NCBI GenBank assembly: GCA_029532415.1
Contig: JAQOTA010000060.1
Location: 2,170,001-2,234,000 of the forward strand
Source of the DNA: Marasmius tenuissimus
Taxonomy: Eukaryota > Basidiomycota > Agaricomycetes > Agaricales > Marasmiaceae
DNA: 64,000 nt
Direction of reading: 5' to 3'
This document shows positions 42,259 to 52,198 of the stretch, piece after piece (the first letter of the stretch is position 1; every line of letters begins with the position of its first letter). The translations under genes and the position numbers were made by a program. A model generated the notes under the pieces. It searched no databases and was not told where the DNA came from. It saw nothing but the letters and a program-made list of their open reading frames with translations.

Positions 42259-45200
42259 GATGTTCCAAATGTAGCGGTCCCCACAAAGCTGATGAACATC
42301 GGCTTGTTGCGGGCTGCTGCAAGGGCAACCCAAAGGCTAACCCGCCTATTCCTCCCACCGACGAAGATGAACCATGTCCTCATACGCCGGTATGCCCTAA
42401 TTGTAGGGGCAATCACTCCGCAACTGAAAGGGCCTGCCCTTTCTGGCGCCATCGCTTTGACCGAGTCTGGATTGAAGCTAAATATGCTGAGGTACGTGAA
42501 CGCAGTTCTGGTACAAGGCCCATCGCTCAAACCCCACATCTAGCTTAATGTCTGAGACACAAGGGATAAGAGTCTTAAGTTTTATATTGCTCGAGGAGTT
42601 GAAAGATCGGTTTGACATCCTGTTCATCCAAGAACCGCCTTGGCGGCTCATAAGACACGCACCATCAGCTAAGGACCCGGAAGGGGAGAGAGTGATGGGC
42701 ACGCCAAATCACCCATCTTGGACAGTAATGATCCATCCAGAGAAAGATGAGGGAGATCGCCCGAGAGTAGCCACATATGTCTCTAAGAGACTGGCTGCCC
42801 TCAGGCCTGCAATGCGCAGGGATGTCATTGACCACCGCGATGTACTAGTCATGTCTCTGTTCTACAGAGGCGAGACCGAATGCCTAGCCAATGTCTACTC
42901 TGATGACAATGGGACCGCCATCCGTCTTTTGCAAGATAAAGCGGGTAGTATGCCTTCACTTTCGCTCATGGCGGGTGACTTCAACTGCCATTCCCCGGAA
43001 TGGGACCCAGGCGTCTCACAGCGCCGGGGCATGGTGGCAGCACTGCTGGAGACAGCGGGGGAACTTGGAGTGGCCAGGGCCGGGTATATAAATCCGGGGC
43101 CAACCTTCATATCACGGACACAAGGTCTTAGGGAGTCTGTTCTAGACCTAGTGTTTGTCAAATCCACTCTTTCACTGGCAATTGTGGCCACAAGGGAGAC
43201 AGAACTGCAGGGACCATCGGATCATATCCCAGTTTCTGTAACACTAGATATGGGAGACATCCCAGAAATACAGTGTCGTGCCCTCCCCAAAGGGGGGGAG
43301 GAGGAAGATAAGTTCCTAGCCGACATAATTGATGGACTCCAGGCATTAACGTGGCTGGAGCCTCAAACAGCAGAGGATGTATCAGCCATGGCAGCTGAAA
43401 TGGCCTCAGTATTCTCAAAGGCATGGGATGTGCACTCAAAGGCTTCCCGTGTTACAAAATTCTCGAAGCCCTGGTGGTCCGAAGAGTGCTCCGATGCCCT
43501 TCAGGCCTACAGGGATGAAAGGTCCCAGGATAACTGGACCGAGTTTCGGAGGGTCATTTGAACCTCCAAACGCAAGTTCTTTGACTCTAGAATCAATGAA
43601 ATTGCTGTATCTAACAAGCGCCCTTGGGATCTAATGGAATGGATCCAACAGCGCAAGTTACTGCCAGTGGAGGCCATCCAGTACAATGGACAGCCGTGCC
43701 ATGATCTTTATGATCTGTGGAGAGGGCTCCATGGGACATACAATTCTGCGTCAGGAAGGGAAGTCGACCTTTCTGTGCTGGATCCGTTAGAATCTATGAC
43801 AGAACGAAGTTGGTCTAGATTCAGCAATGCAGAGCTCGGGGATGCGTTACAGGCATGCTCAAGCATCTCGTCACCAGGGCCCGACCATCTTACATGGGCC
43901 CACCTCAAAGTCATTCTGTCTCAACCAGAACGTGCCCATCGTATATTAATGCTTGCGGATGCATGCATCAATATCGGCTGTTGGCCAACTCACTTCAAGG
44001 AGTCGGTCTCAGTCATCATCCCGAAGCCCAACAAGCCTTCATACTCTACCCCAAAGTCATTCCGGCCTATCGTGCTTTTGAATACCGTGGGCAAACTTAT
44101 TGAGAAGATGATTTCTAACCGTCTCCAATTCGACATGATCAAGTTTGATCTTGTTCACCCCAACCAGTTTGGGGGAGTCCGCCAACGATCCACAGAGGAT
44201 GCAGGCACCTACCTAACCCACCTAGTGAGAGCTGGGTGGGCAAAGGGGGAGATGACAAGCGTTGTTGCTTTTGACATTGCTCAATTCTTCCCATCGCTCA
44301 ACCATGATGTGCTATTACACATACTGAGTAAATTCGGATTCTCTCACAAGTTGATTGGATTCTTTGCCTCTTACCTTGTAGGGCGGTCCACCAGATATAG
44401 GTGGAACTTGTTTGAATCAGGGCCGAACGAAGCAGATGTGGGAGTGGGACAGGGCTCTGCCCTGTCTCCAGTTATGTCATCGATACACATAGCACCTATA
44501 ATGAAGGTGTACGAAATCAGAGCTCGGGAGGTGTCACTGAACACCACCCTCCTCTCTTATGTGGACGATGGCACAGTGGTAGCCCAGTCCAAATCGCTAG
44601 ACGATAACAATCATTCCCTTAAGAGGGCATATGGGATCCTATTTGCCTTGTTTACGGCGGTAGGGTTAATACTGGAGCACGATAAAACCGAACTCTTTCA
44701 CTTTAGCAGGGCTAGGGATCGATACGACCCACCCCTAGATCTGGAGTTTGCCCCGTATACGGGAAATACTCCGCTTCGACCCAAAGAAACCTGGCGGTAC
44801 TTGGGGTTCTATTTTGATCGCAAATTGCTGTTCCACGAGCATGTGCGATACTATTCTACCAAGGCTCTCACTACTGTACAGTCAATGAGAATGCTTGGCA
44901 ACTCAACTAGGGGGCTCTCAGCCCTTCATAAAAGGCTTCTATACCGTGCATGTGTGATACCAATCGCCACGTATGGTTTTAGACTATGGTTCTTTGAAGG
45001 GTCTAGGAGCAAAACCGCTCTCAAATCCCTCAACACTATGCAGCGCAAAGCAGCAATATGGGTGACAGGTGCGTTTCGCACATCGCCCACAGGCGGAGTT
45101 GAAGCCCTTGCGGGACTCATCCCGGTTCACATTCACCTCCGTAAACTTGCCACCAGGGCGGATTACAGGGTAGCCACCTTGTCGAGCACACACCCGACAA

Positions 45201-46704
45201 GATCTCTACTTAGGGGAGCACAAGTCAAAGACGCCACCCTGCATCCCAAGTCATTGGCCACTCTGACGGAGGCAGTCCGGAAGAAGGTCAAAGGCACTGT
45301 TATGGAGATCGACACGGTCTCCACTAAGCTTACTGAGGAGTTTGATCCCACACACGAGGATGCAAACCCTGGCAACAGATTGCGGGATAGGTATCCTGAC
45401 CGCATTACATTCACTGAACAAGCCAAGGACAAGGAGAAGTCCGAGTCTGAAAGCCTAGCTGAGTGGATAGCATTTCTTGATCGGAAACTCGAGTTACTCG
45501 AAGACGATCCTGACACGGTTGTTGCAGCTACCGACGCCTCGGTGCCGCAAAACCCCAGACATCAGGCTGTCTCAGCGGCCATGATATACAGGAGCAGAGA
45601 CCTAGTTCATCAGACCAGGTACGCTTCAGGTGTTGTTACAGCTCCGGACGCAGAGCTTTATGCTATATGGGTGGCAATTTCCTACATGGCTATGTCATGC
45701 GGGGAAAGCAACCACTTTGTATTGTTTACTGATTGCATTGCTGCAGCAAAGCGGGCAACTGACCCGTCCATACACTCAGGACAGAGTCACTCTCTGGCCG
45801 TGTGTAGGGCGCTATCTGACTGGTTTGCAGGAGGAGATGACCGTAAGGTCACCTTCATCCAGGTACCTTCGAAAGCAAAATGGAGTATTCACCAGGTCAC
45901 TCATGAACTTGTCAGAGGACTGCCTTCCGTAGGCGTGGGGGCAGTGCCCCAAACATCGCTGGATAGGCTTCGGCAAGAAGCCACAAAAGCAGGCCAGGAT
46001 GCGTGGGTATCACGCTTCCAAGACCCATCATATAGAGGCAGGCACTTTTACGAGCTACAGGATCCAAAAGATCGCCCTCTCCAGCCATTGTACCTCAAGG
46101 GAGGGACATGGTTAAAGCTGGCCGCAGGGTCGCTTTCATTGACAACCAGAATGACCCGATGCATTCTGGGGCACGCACCAATTGGAGAGTACTACCAGCG
46201 GTTTAATATTCAGGCAGATCTATCCTGCTTGTGCGGTGTGGAACCTGGTACCAGGGCACACGTACTTCACCGATGCTCAGAACTAGAGCGTGGAAATTCG
46301 CTCCATCGGCTTCCGGGCCTGATAGCCTATTTGAAGGCAAACCCTCGGGTGTTTGGCTTCCCCTCCCAAGCAGAAGCAGAAGGAGTTGGGTAAGTCATAT
46401 GGGCTGATGTGCTGGTATTAGCTCCCCGTAGACTCTACGGAGGGGTGTGCGGGCTCTTGCTGCCGAGCCTAGGGGGCGGGGGTGAAGGACGTGGGAGCAG
46501 GGGGCACCAGTGTGTCTGAGCCCATGATGAAGCAACCCTATTTACCACATAGTGTTGGGGAAACACTGTGGATACGTTCTGAGGAGCGGTTCTTATCGAG
46601 GCGCACCTCCTTTCTAGTGGGGGATCTAGTTATTACGCATTTGTGGCATGCTGCATTTGTATATAGCGACCGGACTGTGTTTGTACACCGGTATATAAGA
46701 ATAT
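42259..46704 (+). mobile_element. LINE-3: 5'-truncated copy joined to LINE-2
   Basis: It begins in ORF1 (GATGTTCCAAATG) directly after the LINE-2 A-run, with no target sequence between. ORF1 tail 42259-42548, ORF2 42548-46393, 3' UTR to 46704 without its own poly-A. Confidence 0.92.
42548..46393 (+). pseudogene. LINE-3 ORF2 (10-codon deletion and one stop)
   Basis: Same frame as LINE-2 ORF2 and about 95 percent similar by eye. A 30-bp deletion near 42585 removes the FNIAKN segment of the endonuclease, including its metal-binding Asn. TGA at 43559-43561 replaces Arg in the sequence before TSKRKFFD. All other motifs (GDFNCH, SDH, YVDD, RNase H triad, Cys motif) are intact in the two open parts, 42548-43561 and 43634-46393. 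Confidence 0.92.
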
Positions 46705-46905
46705 GATGCCTCATCTACCACGTAGTGTGATGAAACACTGTGGACACGTTCTGAGGTACGGTTCCTTAGGGGGGCGGACCTCCTTTCTAGTGGGGGATCT
46801 AGTTATTACGCATTTGTGGCATGCTGCATTTGTAGATAGCGACCGGACTGTGTTCGTACACCGGTATATAAGAATATGATTCAAAAAAAAAAAAAAAAAA
46901 AAAAA
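46705..46905 (+). repeat. Extra LINE 3' tail with poly-A
   Basis: After LINE-3's 3' UTR a second 3' UTR end of about 175 bp begins (GATGCCTCATCTACCACG) and closes with an A-run 46882-46903. It matches the LINE-1 3' UTR variant better than LINE-3's own, so it comes from another copy or by template switching. Confidence 0.85.
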
Positions 46906-47047
46906 TCAGCTTGAATGACAGGTGCTTTTCCAAATCTGGCTGCAGTCGCATCTGGCGTTAAGGACCAGACGTTACCGGATTTCGAGGTGGTGTGATAAGT
47001 GCTCGAAGTTGGCATTGACCAAACGAGGGAATCGACGGGTACGGTTA
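46906..47047. other. Junction DNA next to the LINE array
   Basis: About 140 bp downstream of the KOW pseudogene stop; no feature seen. Confidence 0.4.
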
Positions 47048-48072
47048 TCACCTGTAAAAGGGTTTTAAGGACCTCTGTACCTTGTTTGAGGGAGAAAACA
47101 ACCTTACTACATCATGCGTGTCATTTACAACGTGAACAGAGACCATGTCGCTAGTTTTGGAAAGACCAGCATCAATCACGAGGCCTTCAAGTCCTTCGTA
47201 CCAACCTCCCCGCACCGTCACACCATCGCCCTGCTTGAAAACTTTCCGTATATCCCACAGATCAGCCTCTTGACTCCACAACCTTTCCAGCAGTTGTTTC
47301 CCATCCAACGTCCGAACACGAACATTCTTGCCATCTACCCGTACAATCTCCTCACCCTCAACTACTACGTCGCAGGTAACGACACATCGTCTCCCGAGTA
47401 TTTCGGTGATCGTTCCTTGTGGATATGTTTTGTCGGCAATCATGGACATGGTGGTATCCTTTTGCAGGAGGTCTGGCTCTACAGGTATATGGCGAAGCAC
47501 GGAGACTACTTCTCCAATCTCAAAGTGCCAATTGTTTGGTGTCGGAAGTTTGTGGAGATTCTCTTTGACGAACGGGTGGTTGGATAGGTAGAAAGGGTCG
47601 TTCGGTGTCAAAATGTACGTCCTGAGTGGACAGATATCAGTAACGAGTTCAACAGTTCACGACATATTGTGGTTGATAATGTGATTGCAATACACATAGA
47701 GGTAGTGAGGGCATACCTCCCAATCTGAACATTCATGCTCCTCGCAAACCCAATGCCAATCACTCGGGTCAAAGCCGGGGCTATTGTCTATATCGTTCCA
47801 CCATTGAAATCTCTCTCGGGTTAGACGAGTGGCAATCGCACGAGATTGCTTGAGCGTGTTAGGTTTGGCGTTCTGATCCTTTGTGGTGGGTCGAAAGAGA
47901 CGCGGCACCACTACCACAATGACACGCGGGTGACCTTTGGACTTATGCCTTCCTTGCATGGGTCCTTGGTTGTATCAGGACGGTTTATGTCGCCCATCAA
48001 TGAGCCCCACATCCCCTTTATAAGGCCCAGACGTGATCATGACCCATGATCCAGGTGTACAGTTCTGCCAAA
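47048..48072 (-). pseudogene. KOW-motif SPT5-like protein, intronless, two TGA stops
   Basis: One minus-strand frame from about 48072 to TGA at 47048-47050. KOW motif 1: SWVMITSGPYKGDVGLI. Then VIVVVVPRLFRPTTK and WNDIDNSPGFDPSDWHWVCEEH. KOW motif 2: FKQGDGVTVRGGWYEGLEGLV. Interrupting TGA codons lie at 47977-47975 and 47659-47657; Arg is expected at both. SPT5/NusG-type KOW domains bind RNA polymerase or RNA; this Agaricomycete multicopy family has unknown role. No start codon was found. No introns are seen, as in a retrocopy. Confidence 0.7.
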
Positions 48073-48197
48073 GTAAACTGGTCGTGGTGAGGGCGGGAAT
48101 GATATCTTCTCTGTTCAAGATGGTGAAATCCAGATGTCCCTTACGATTTAGGAGGGGATTGGTAGTTCAAAAATCATGTATTTTACTCGACAGACAG
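48073..48197. other. No feature
   Basis: Short spacer between the KOW pseudogene and the broken gene. Confidence 0.5.
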
Positions 48198-48485
48198 CTA
48201 TAATACCCAAGATATTGAGATATTCAAAAAACCAAAGCTTACGCTGAGTGATTGAAGCCCACTGAAATTCGGCCAGAGTAAGTACTTGAAAACCGCTACT
48301 AACGATAAACTACTGTATGAACTCGACAAAGCGCCCAGGGAGGGTGTGGATGAAGTCGACAAGACGCCCGAAGGCAGGTGTGGGGTAAGCGGAGATGATG
48401 GTGGTTCAGGTCCAGGAGCCAACCGTGTGAACTTCGAGGCCGCATCAGCCTTGGCCTCTGGTTGAGAAAATTCATCACCTGACAC
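48198..48485 (-). other. 95-codon minus-strand ORF across the left inverted-repeat arm
   Basis: It reads MSGDEFSQPEAKADAASKFTRLAP and then Ser/Leu-rich sequence. The same KADAASKFTRLAPG peptide is encoded on the plus strand at 48503-48561, so this is a second, inverted copy of that exon. It may not be expressed. Confidence 0.4.
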
Positions 48486-48561
48486 ATTTCCTCAAACGAG
48501 GACCAAGGCTGACGCGGCCTCGAAGTTCACACGGTTGGCTCCTGGACTTGAACCACCATCA
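48396..48561. repeat. Inverted repeat, 59-bp arms, 48-bp spacer
   Basis: Arms 48396-48454 and 48503-48561 match at 57 of 59 positions. Both encode the same peptide outward on opposite strands. Confidence 0.95.
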
Positions 48562-49120
48562 GCTCCCCATCGGAGTCAACGGCAGCCTCCTCGTTATGAA
48601 TCTGATCTAGTAAGTGTGATCTCAGTTTTTTTTTTTCATTTTACTCATGTCTGATTAACGGTCTGTGGTCTGAAAGCATAGGAAACCGTACAAAATGACG
48701 GCGATGGCGACCAGAGTGCAAAGCATGAGAGATGGAATGTCGGGGGTAGGTAAGTATTTCTTTCTTTGTTTGATATGCCGCCGTTACTGATTGGCCATTC
48801 GACTAAGAACTCAGCAATCTTGACGTTCCGTGCTTGACAGTCCCATTGTCATTGACAACGAACACCACACCACAGCGCGTATGTTCATTCATTCTCTTGT
48901 GATATTAATTGTGACTGATACCTCAATTTCAATGGATTAGCCATGGCTGATATGAGGCAAGTTATTCACCTGGACAGCAACGAAACGTGGGATTGAGATG
49001 AAAGGACCACCAGGATAATGAGTATGTTCTGCAATTGTTCTTTACGATTATCTGTGCTCATTCAGATGATAGCCCTATTTTCAATTTGGCGAGTAGTCAC
49101 CAACTGTTCGGGGCAAACGT

Positions 49121-49405
49121 GCAGCTCAACAACAAGCCTCACCTTCAGAGACGGAGACGGTGCAAATAAGTGGGGGTTGGAACGTACACCTGGGTAGAAG
49201 AAAATAAAGAATACAACTGATGAGGCGTGGCAAGGGTGGAGCTCGAGAAGACGGGGGTTGTACTATCGAGTGTGCCACAACCATGGACTACCTCGCATAG
49301 GTGAGTGAAGACTGTGTATGTTTGGTTTCGGAGGAGTCTAACGTTCATTGCGGTCCCAGCTTATTTGTTCCATGCAGCTGTTGACCACCAATGTAATTGC
49401 TTGCG
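49121..49405. other. No assignable gene
   Basis: Small frames only; probably the end of the broken gene and its flank. Confidence 0.4.
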
Positions 49406-49462
49406 AGTTGATTTTCTATTACAACCAATACATAGTTGATTTTCTATTACAACCAATACATA
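49406..49462 (+). repeat. Direct duplication, about 28 bp x2
   Basis: AGTTGATTTTCTATTACAAC followed by CAATACAT occurs twice in tandem. Confidence 0.95.
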
Positions 49463-49504
49463 CGTTACAGATTTTTGGTTGCACATACTGAAGGAATGCC
49501 CATG

Positions 49505-49700
49505 ATAACCAAGTGGCTTGGGAACTGTACAGTACCTCGGAAAATTCCGAGTGGCTTGGGAACTGCAGATCGGCAGGTTCTGAACTCTGTTTTCCCCAGG
49601 TCGCTTTGGAACTATACAGCCACTCGGAATTTTCCAAGTGGCTTTGGAACTACACAGTCACTCGGAAAATCCCGAGTGGCTTGGGAACTGTAGATTGGTA
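49505..49700 (+). repeat. Minisatellite, left part
   Basis: About four imperfect units of roughly 50-60 bp with AGTGGCTTGGGAACTGTA and ACTCGGAAAATTCCG. It continues at 54195-54262 on the other side of LINE-4, which inserted into it. Confidence 0.8.
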
Positions 49701-49720
49701 GTTTTTTTTTTTTTTTTGAA

Positions 49721-52198
49721 TCATATTCTTATATACCGGTGTACGAACACAGTCCGGTCGCTATATACAAATGCAGCATCCCACAAATGCGTAACTGAGA
49801 GCCCCCTGGTTGAGTTACCAAGCATTCTCATTGACTGTACAGTAGTGAGAGCCTTGGTAGAATAGTATCGCACATGTTCGTGGAACAGCAATTTGCGATC
49901 AAAATAGAACCCCAAGTACCGCCAGGTTTCTTTGGGTCGAAGCGGAGTATTTCCCGTATACGGGGCAAACTCCAGATCTAGGGGTGGGTCGTATCGATCC
50001 CTAGCCCTGCTAAAGTGAAAGAGTTCGGTTTTATCGTGCTCCAGTATTAACCCTACCGCCGTGAACAGGGCGAATAGGATCCCATATGCCCTCTTAAGGC
50101 AATGGTTGTTATCGTCTAGCGATTTGGACTGGGCTACCACTGTGCCATCGTCCACATAAGAGAGGAGGGTGGTGTTCAGTGACACCTCCCGAGCTCTGAT
50201 TTCGTACACCTTCATTATAGGTGCTATGTGTATCGATGACATAACTGGAGACAGGGCAGAGCCCTGTCCCACTCCCACATCTGCTTCGTTCGGCCCTGAT
50301 TCAAACAAGTTCCACCTATATCTGGTGGACCGCCCTACAAGGTAGGAGGTAAAGAATTCAATCAGTTTGTGAGAGAATCCGAATTTGCTCAGTATGTGTA
50401 ACAGCACATCATGGTTGAGCGATGGGAAGAATTGAGCAATGTCAAAAGCGACAACGCTTGTCATCTCCCCCTTTGCCCACCCAGCTCTCACTAGGTGGGT
50501 TAAGTAGGTGCCTGCATCCTCTGTGGATCGTTGGCGGACTCCCCCAAACTGGTTGGGGTGAACAAGATCAAACTTGATCATGTCGAATTGGAGACGGTTA
50601 GAAATCATCTTCTCAATAAGTTTGCCCACAGTATTCAAAAGCACGATAGGCCGGAATGACTTTGGGGTAGAGTATGAAGGCTTGTTGGGCTTCGGGATGA
50701 TGACTGAGACCGACTCCTTGAAGTGAGTTGGCCAACAGCCGATATTGATGCATGCATCCGCAAGCATTAATATACGATGGGCACATTCCGGCTGAGATAG
50801 AATGACTTTGAGGTGGGCCCATGTAAGATGGTCGGGCCCTGGTGATGAAATGCTTGAGCATGCCTGTAATGCATCCCCGAGCTCTGCATTGCTGAATCTA
50901 GACCAACTTCGTTCTGTCATAGATTCCAACTGATCCAGCACAGAGAGGTCAACTTCCCTTCCTGACGCAGAATTGTATGTCCCATGGAGCCCTCTCCACA
51001 GATCATCAAGATCATGGCACGGCTGTCCATTGTACTGGATGGCCTCCACTGGTGGTAACTTGCGCTGTTGGATCCATTCCATTAGATCCCAAGGGCGCTT
51101 GTTAGATACAGCAATTTCATTGATTCTAGAGTCAAAGAACTTGCGTTTGGAGGTTCGAATGACCCTCCGGAACTCGGCCCAGTTGTCCTGGGACCTTTCA
51201 TCCCTGTAGGCCTGAAGGGCATCAGAGCACTCTTCGGTCCACCAGGGCTTCGAAAATTTAGTGAGACGGGAGGCCTTTGAGTGCACGTCCCATGCCTTTG
51301 AGAATACTGAGGCCATTTCAGCTGCCATGGCTGATACATCCTCTGCTGTTTGAGGCTCCAGCCACGTTAATGCCTGGAGTCCATCAATTATGTCGGCTAG
51401 GAACTTATCTTCCTCCTCCCCCCCTTTGGGGAGGGCACGACACTGTATTTCTGGGATGTCTCCCATATCTAGTGTTACAGAAACTGGGATATGATCCGAT
51501 GGTCCCTGCAGTTCTGTCTCCCTTGTGGCCACAATTGCCAGTGAAAGAGTGGATTTGACAAACACTAGGTCTAGAACAGACTCCCTAAGACCTTGTGTCC
51601 GTGATATGAAGGTTGGCCCCGGATTTATATACCCGGCCCTGGCCACTCCAAGTTCCCCCGCTGTCTCCAGCAGTGCTGCCACCATGCCCCGGCGCTGTGA
51701 GACGCCTGGGTCCCATTCCGGGGAATGGCAGTTGAAGTCACCCGCCATGAGCGAAAGTGAAGGCATACTACCCGCTTTATCTTGCAAAAGACGGATGGCG
51801 GTCCCATTGTCATCAGAGTAGACATTGGCTAGGCATTCGGTCTCGCCTCTGTAGAACAGAGACATGACTAGTACATCGCGGTGGTCAATGACATCCCTGC
51901 GCATTGCAGGCCTGAGGGCAGCCAGTCTCTTAGAGACATATGTGGCTACTCTCGGGCGGTCTCCCTCATCTTTCTCTGGACGGATCATTACTGTCCAAGA
52001 TGGGTGATTTGGCGCGCCCACCACTCTCTCCCCTTCCGGGTCCTTAGCTGATGGTGCGTGTCTTATGAGCCGCCAAGGCGGTTCTTGGATAAACAAGATG
52101 TCAAACCGATCTTTCAACTCCTCGAGAAGTACATCAAGATACATATAGTTCTTAGCGATGTTAAAACTTAAGACTCTTATCCCTTGTGTCTCAGACAT
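49721..52198 (-). CDS. LINE-4 ORF2, RNase H deleted
   Basis: 825 codons. Endonuclease (IQEPPW, GDFNCH, SDHIPVS) and RT (AFDIAQFFPS, GQGSALSP, YVDD near 680) are intact. The frame then jumps from NSTRGLS to VTHLWDAAFVYSDRT, which is 3' UTR sequence, so thumb end, RNase H and the C-terminal Cys motif are gone. ATG overlaps the ORF1 stop as TAATG. An endonuclease-RT without RNase H could still act in principle, but the 3' UTR needed for priming is nearly absent. Confidence 0.93.
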   Translation of the reverse strand: MSETQGIRVLSFNIAKNYMYLDVLLEELKDRFDILFIQEPPWRLIRHAPSAKDPEGERVVGAPNHPSWTVMIRPEKDEGDRPRVATYVSKRLAALRPAMRRDVIDHRDVLVMSLFYRGETECLANVYSDDNGTAIRLLQDKAGSMPSLSLMAGDFNCHSPEWDPGVSQRRGMVAALLETAGELGVARAGYINPGPTFISRTQGLRESVLDLVFVKSTLSLAIVATRETELQGPSDHIPVSVTLDMGDIPEIQCRALPKGGEEEDKFLADIIDGLQALTWLEPQTAEDVSAMAAEMASVFSKAWDVHSKASRLTKFSKPWWTEECSDALQAYRDERSQDNWAEFRRVIRTSKRKFFDSRINEIAVSNKRPWDLMEWIQQRKLPPVEAIQYNGQPCHDLDDLWRGLHGTYNSASGREVDLSVLDQLESMTERSWSRFSNAELGDALQACSSISSPGPDHLTWAHLKVILSQPECAHRILMLADACINIGCWPTHFKESVSVIIPKPNKPSYSTPKSFRPIVLLNTVGKLIEKMISNRLQFDMIKFDLVHPNQFGGVRQRSTEDAGTYLTHLVRAGWAKGEMTSVVAFDIAQFFPSLNHDVLLHILSKFGFSHKLIEFFTSYLVGRSTRYRWNLFESGPNEADVGVGQGSALSPVMSSIHIAPIMKVYEIRAREVSLNTTLLSYVDDGTVVAQSKSLDDNNHCLKRAYGILFALFTAVGLILEHDKTELFHFSRARDRYDPPLDLEFAPYTGNTPLRPKETWRYLGFYFDRKLLFHEHVRYYSTKALTTVQSMRMLGNSTRGLSVTHLWDAAFVYSDRTVFVHRYIRI

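Larger units (their letters stand above)
48198..49120 (+). pseudogene. Broken multi-exon gene, unknown function
   Basis: Plus strand: an exon reading KADAASKFTRLAPGLEPPS and RYESDL to a GTAAGT donor at about 48609. Exons follow at about 48681-48749 (TVQNDGDGDQSAKHERW) and 48816-48879 (SNLDVPCLTVPLSL), each with GT-AG flanks. The next exon near 48942 has an in-frame TGA. Frames join correctly across the first two introns. The first exon is part of the inverted repeat at 48396-48561. No family recognised. Decay suggests a former host gene or transposon gene. Confidence 0.45.

Noticed and set aside
47114..47587. 157-codon plus-strand ORF opposite the KOW gene
   Set aside because: Antisense of the KOW frame; no motif of its own.
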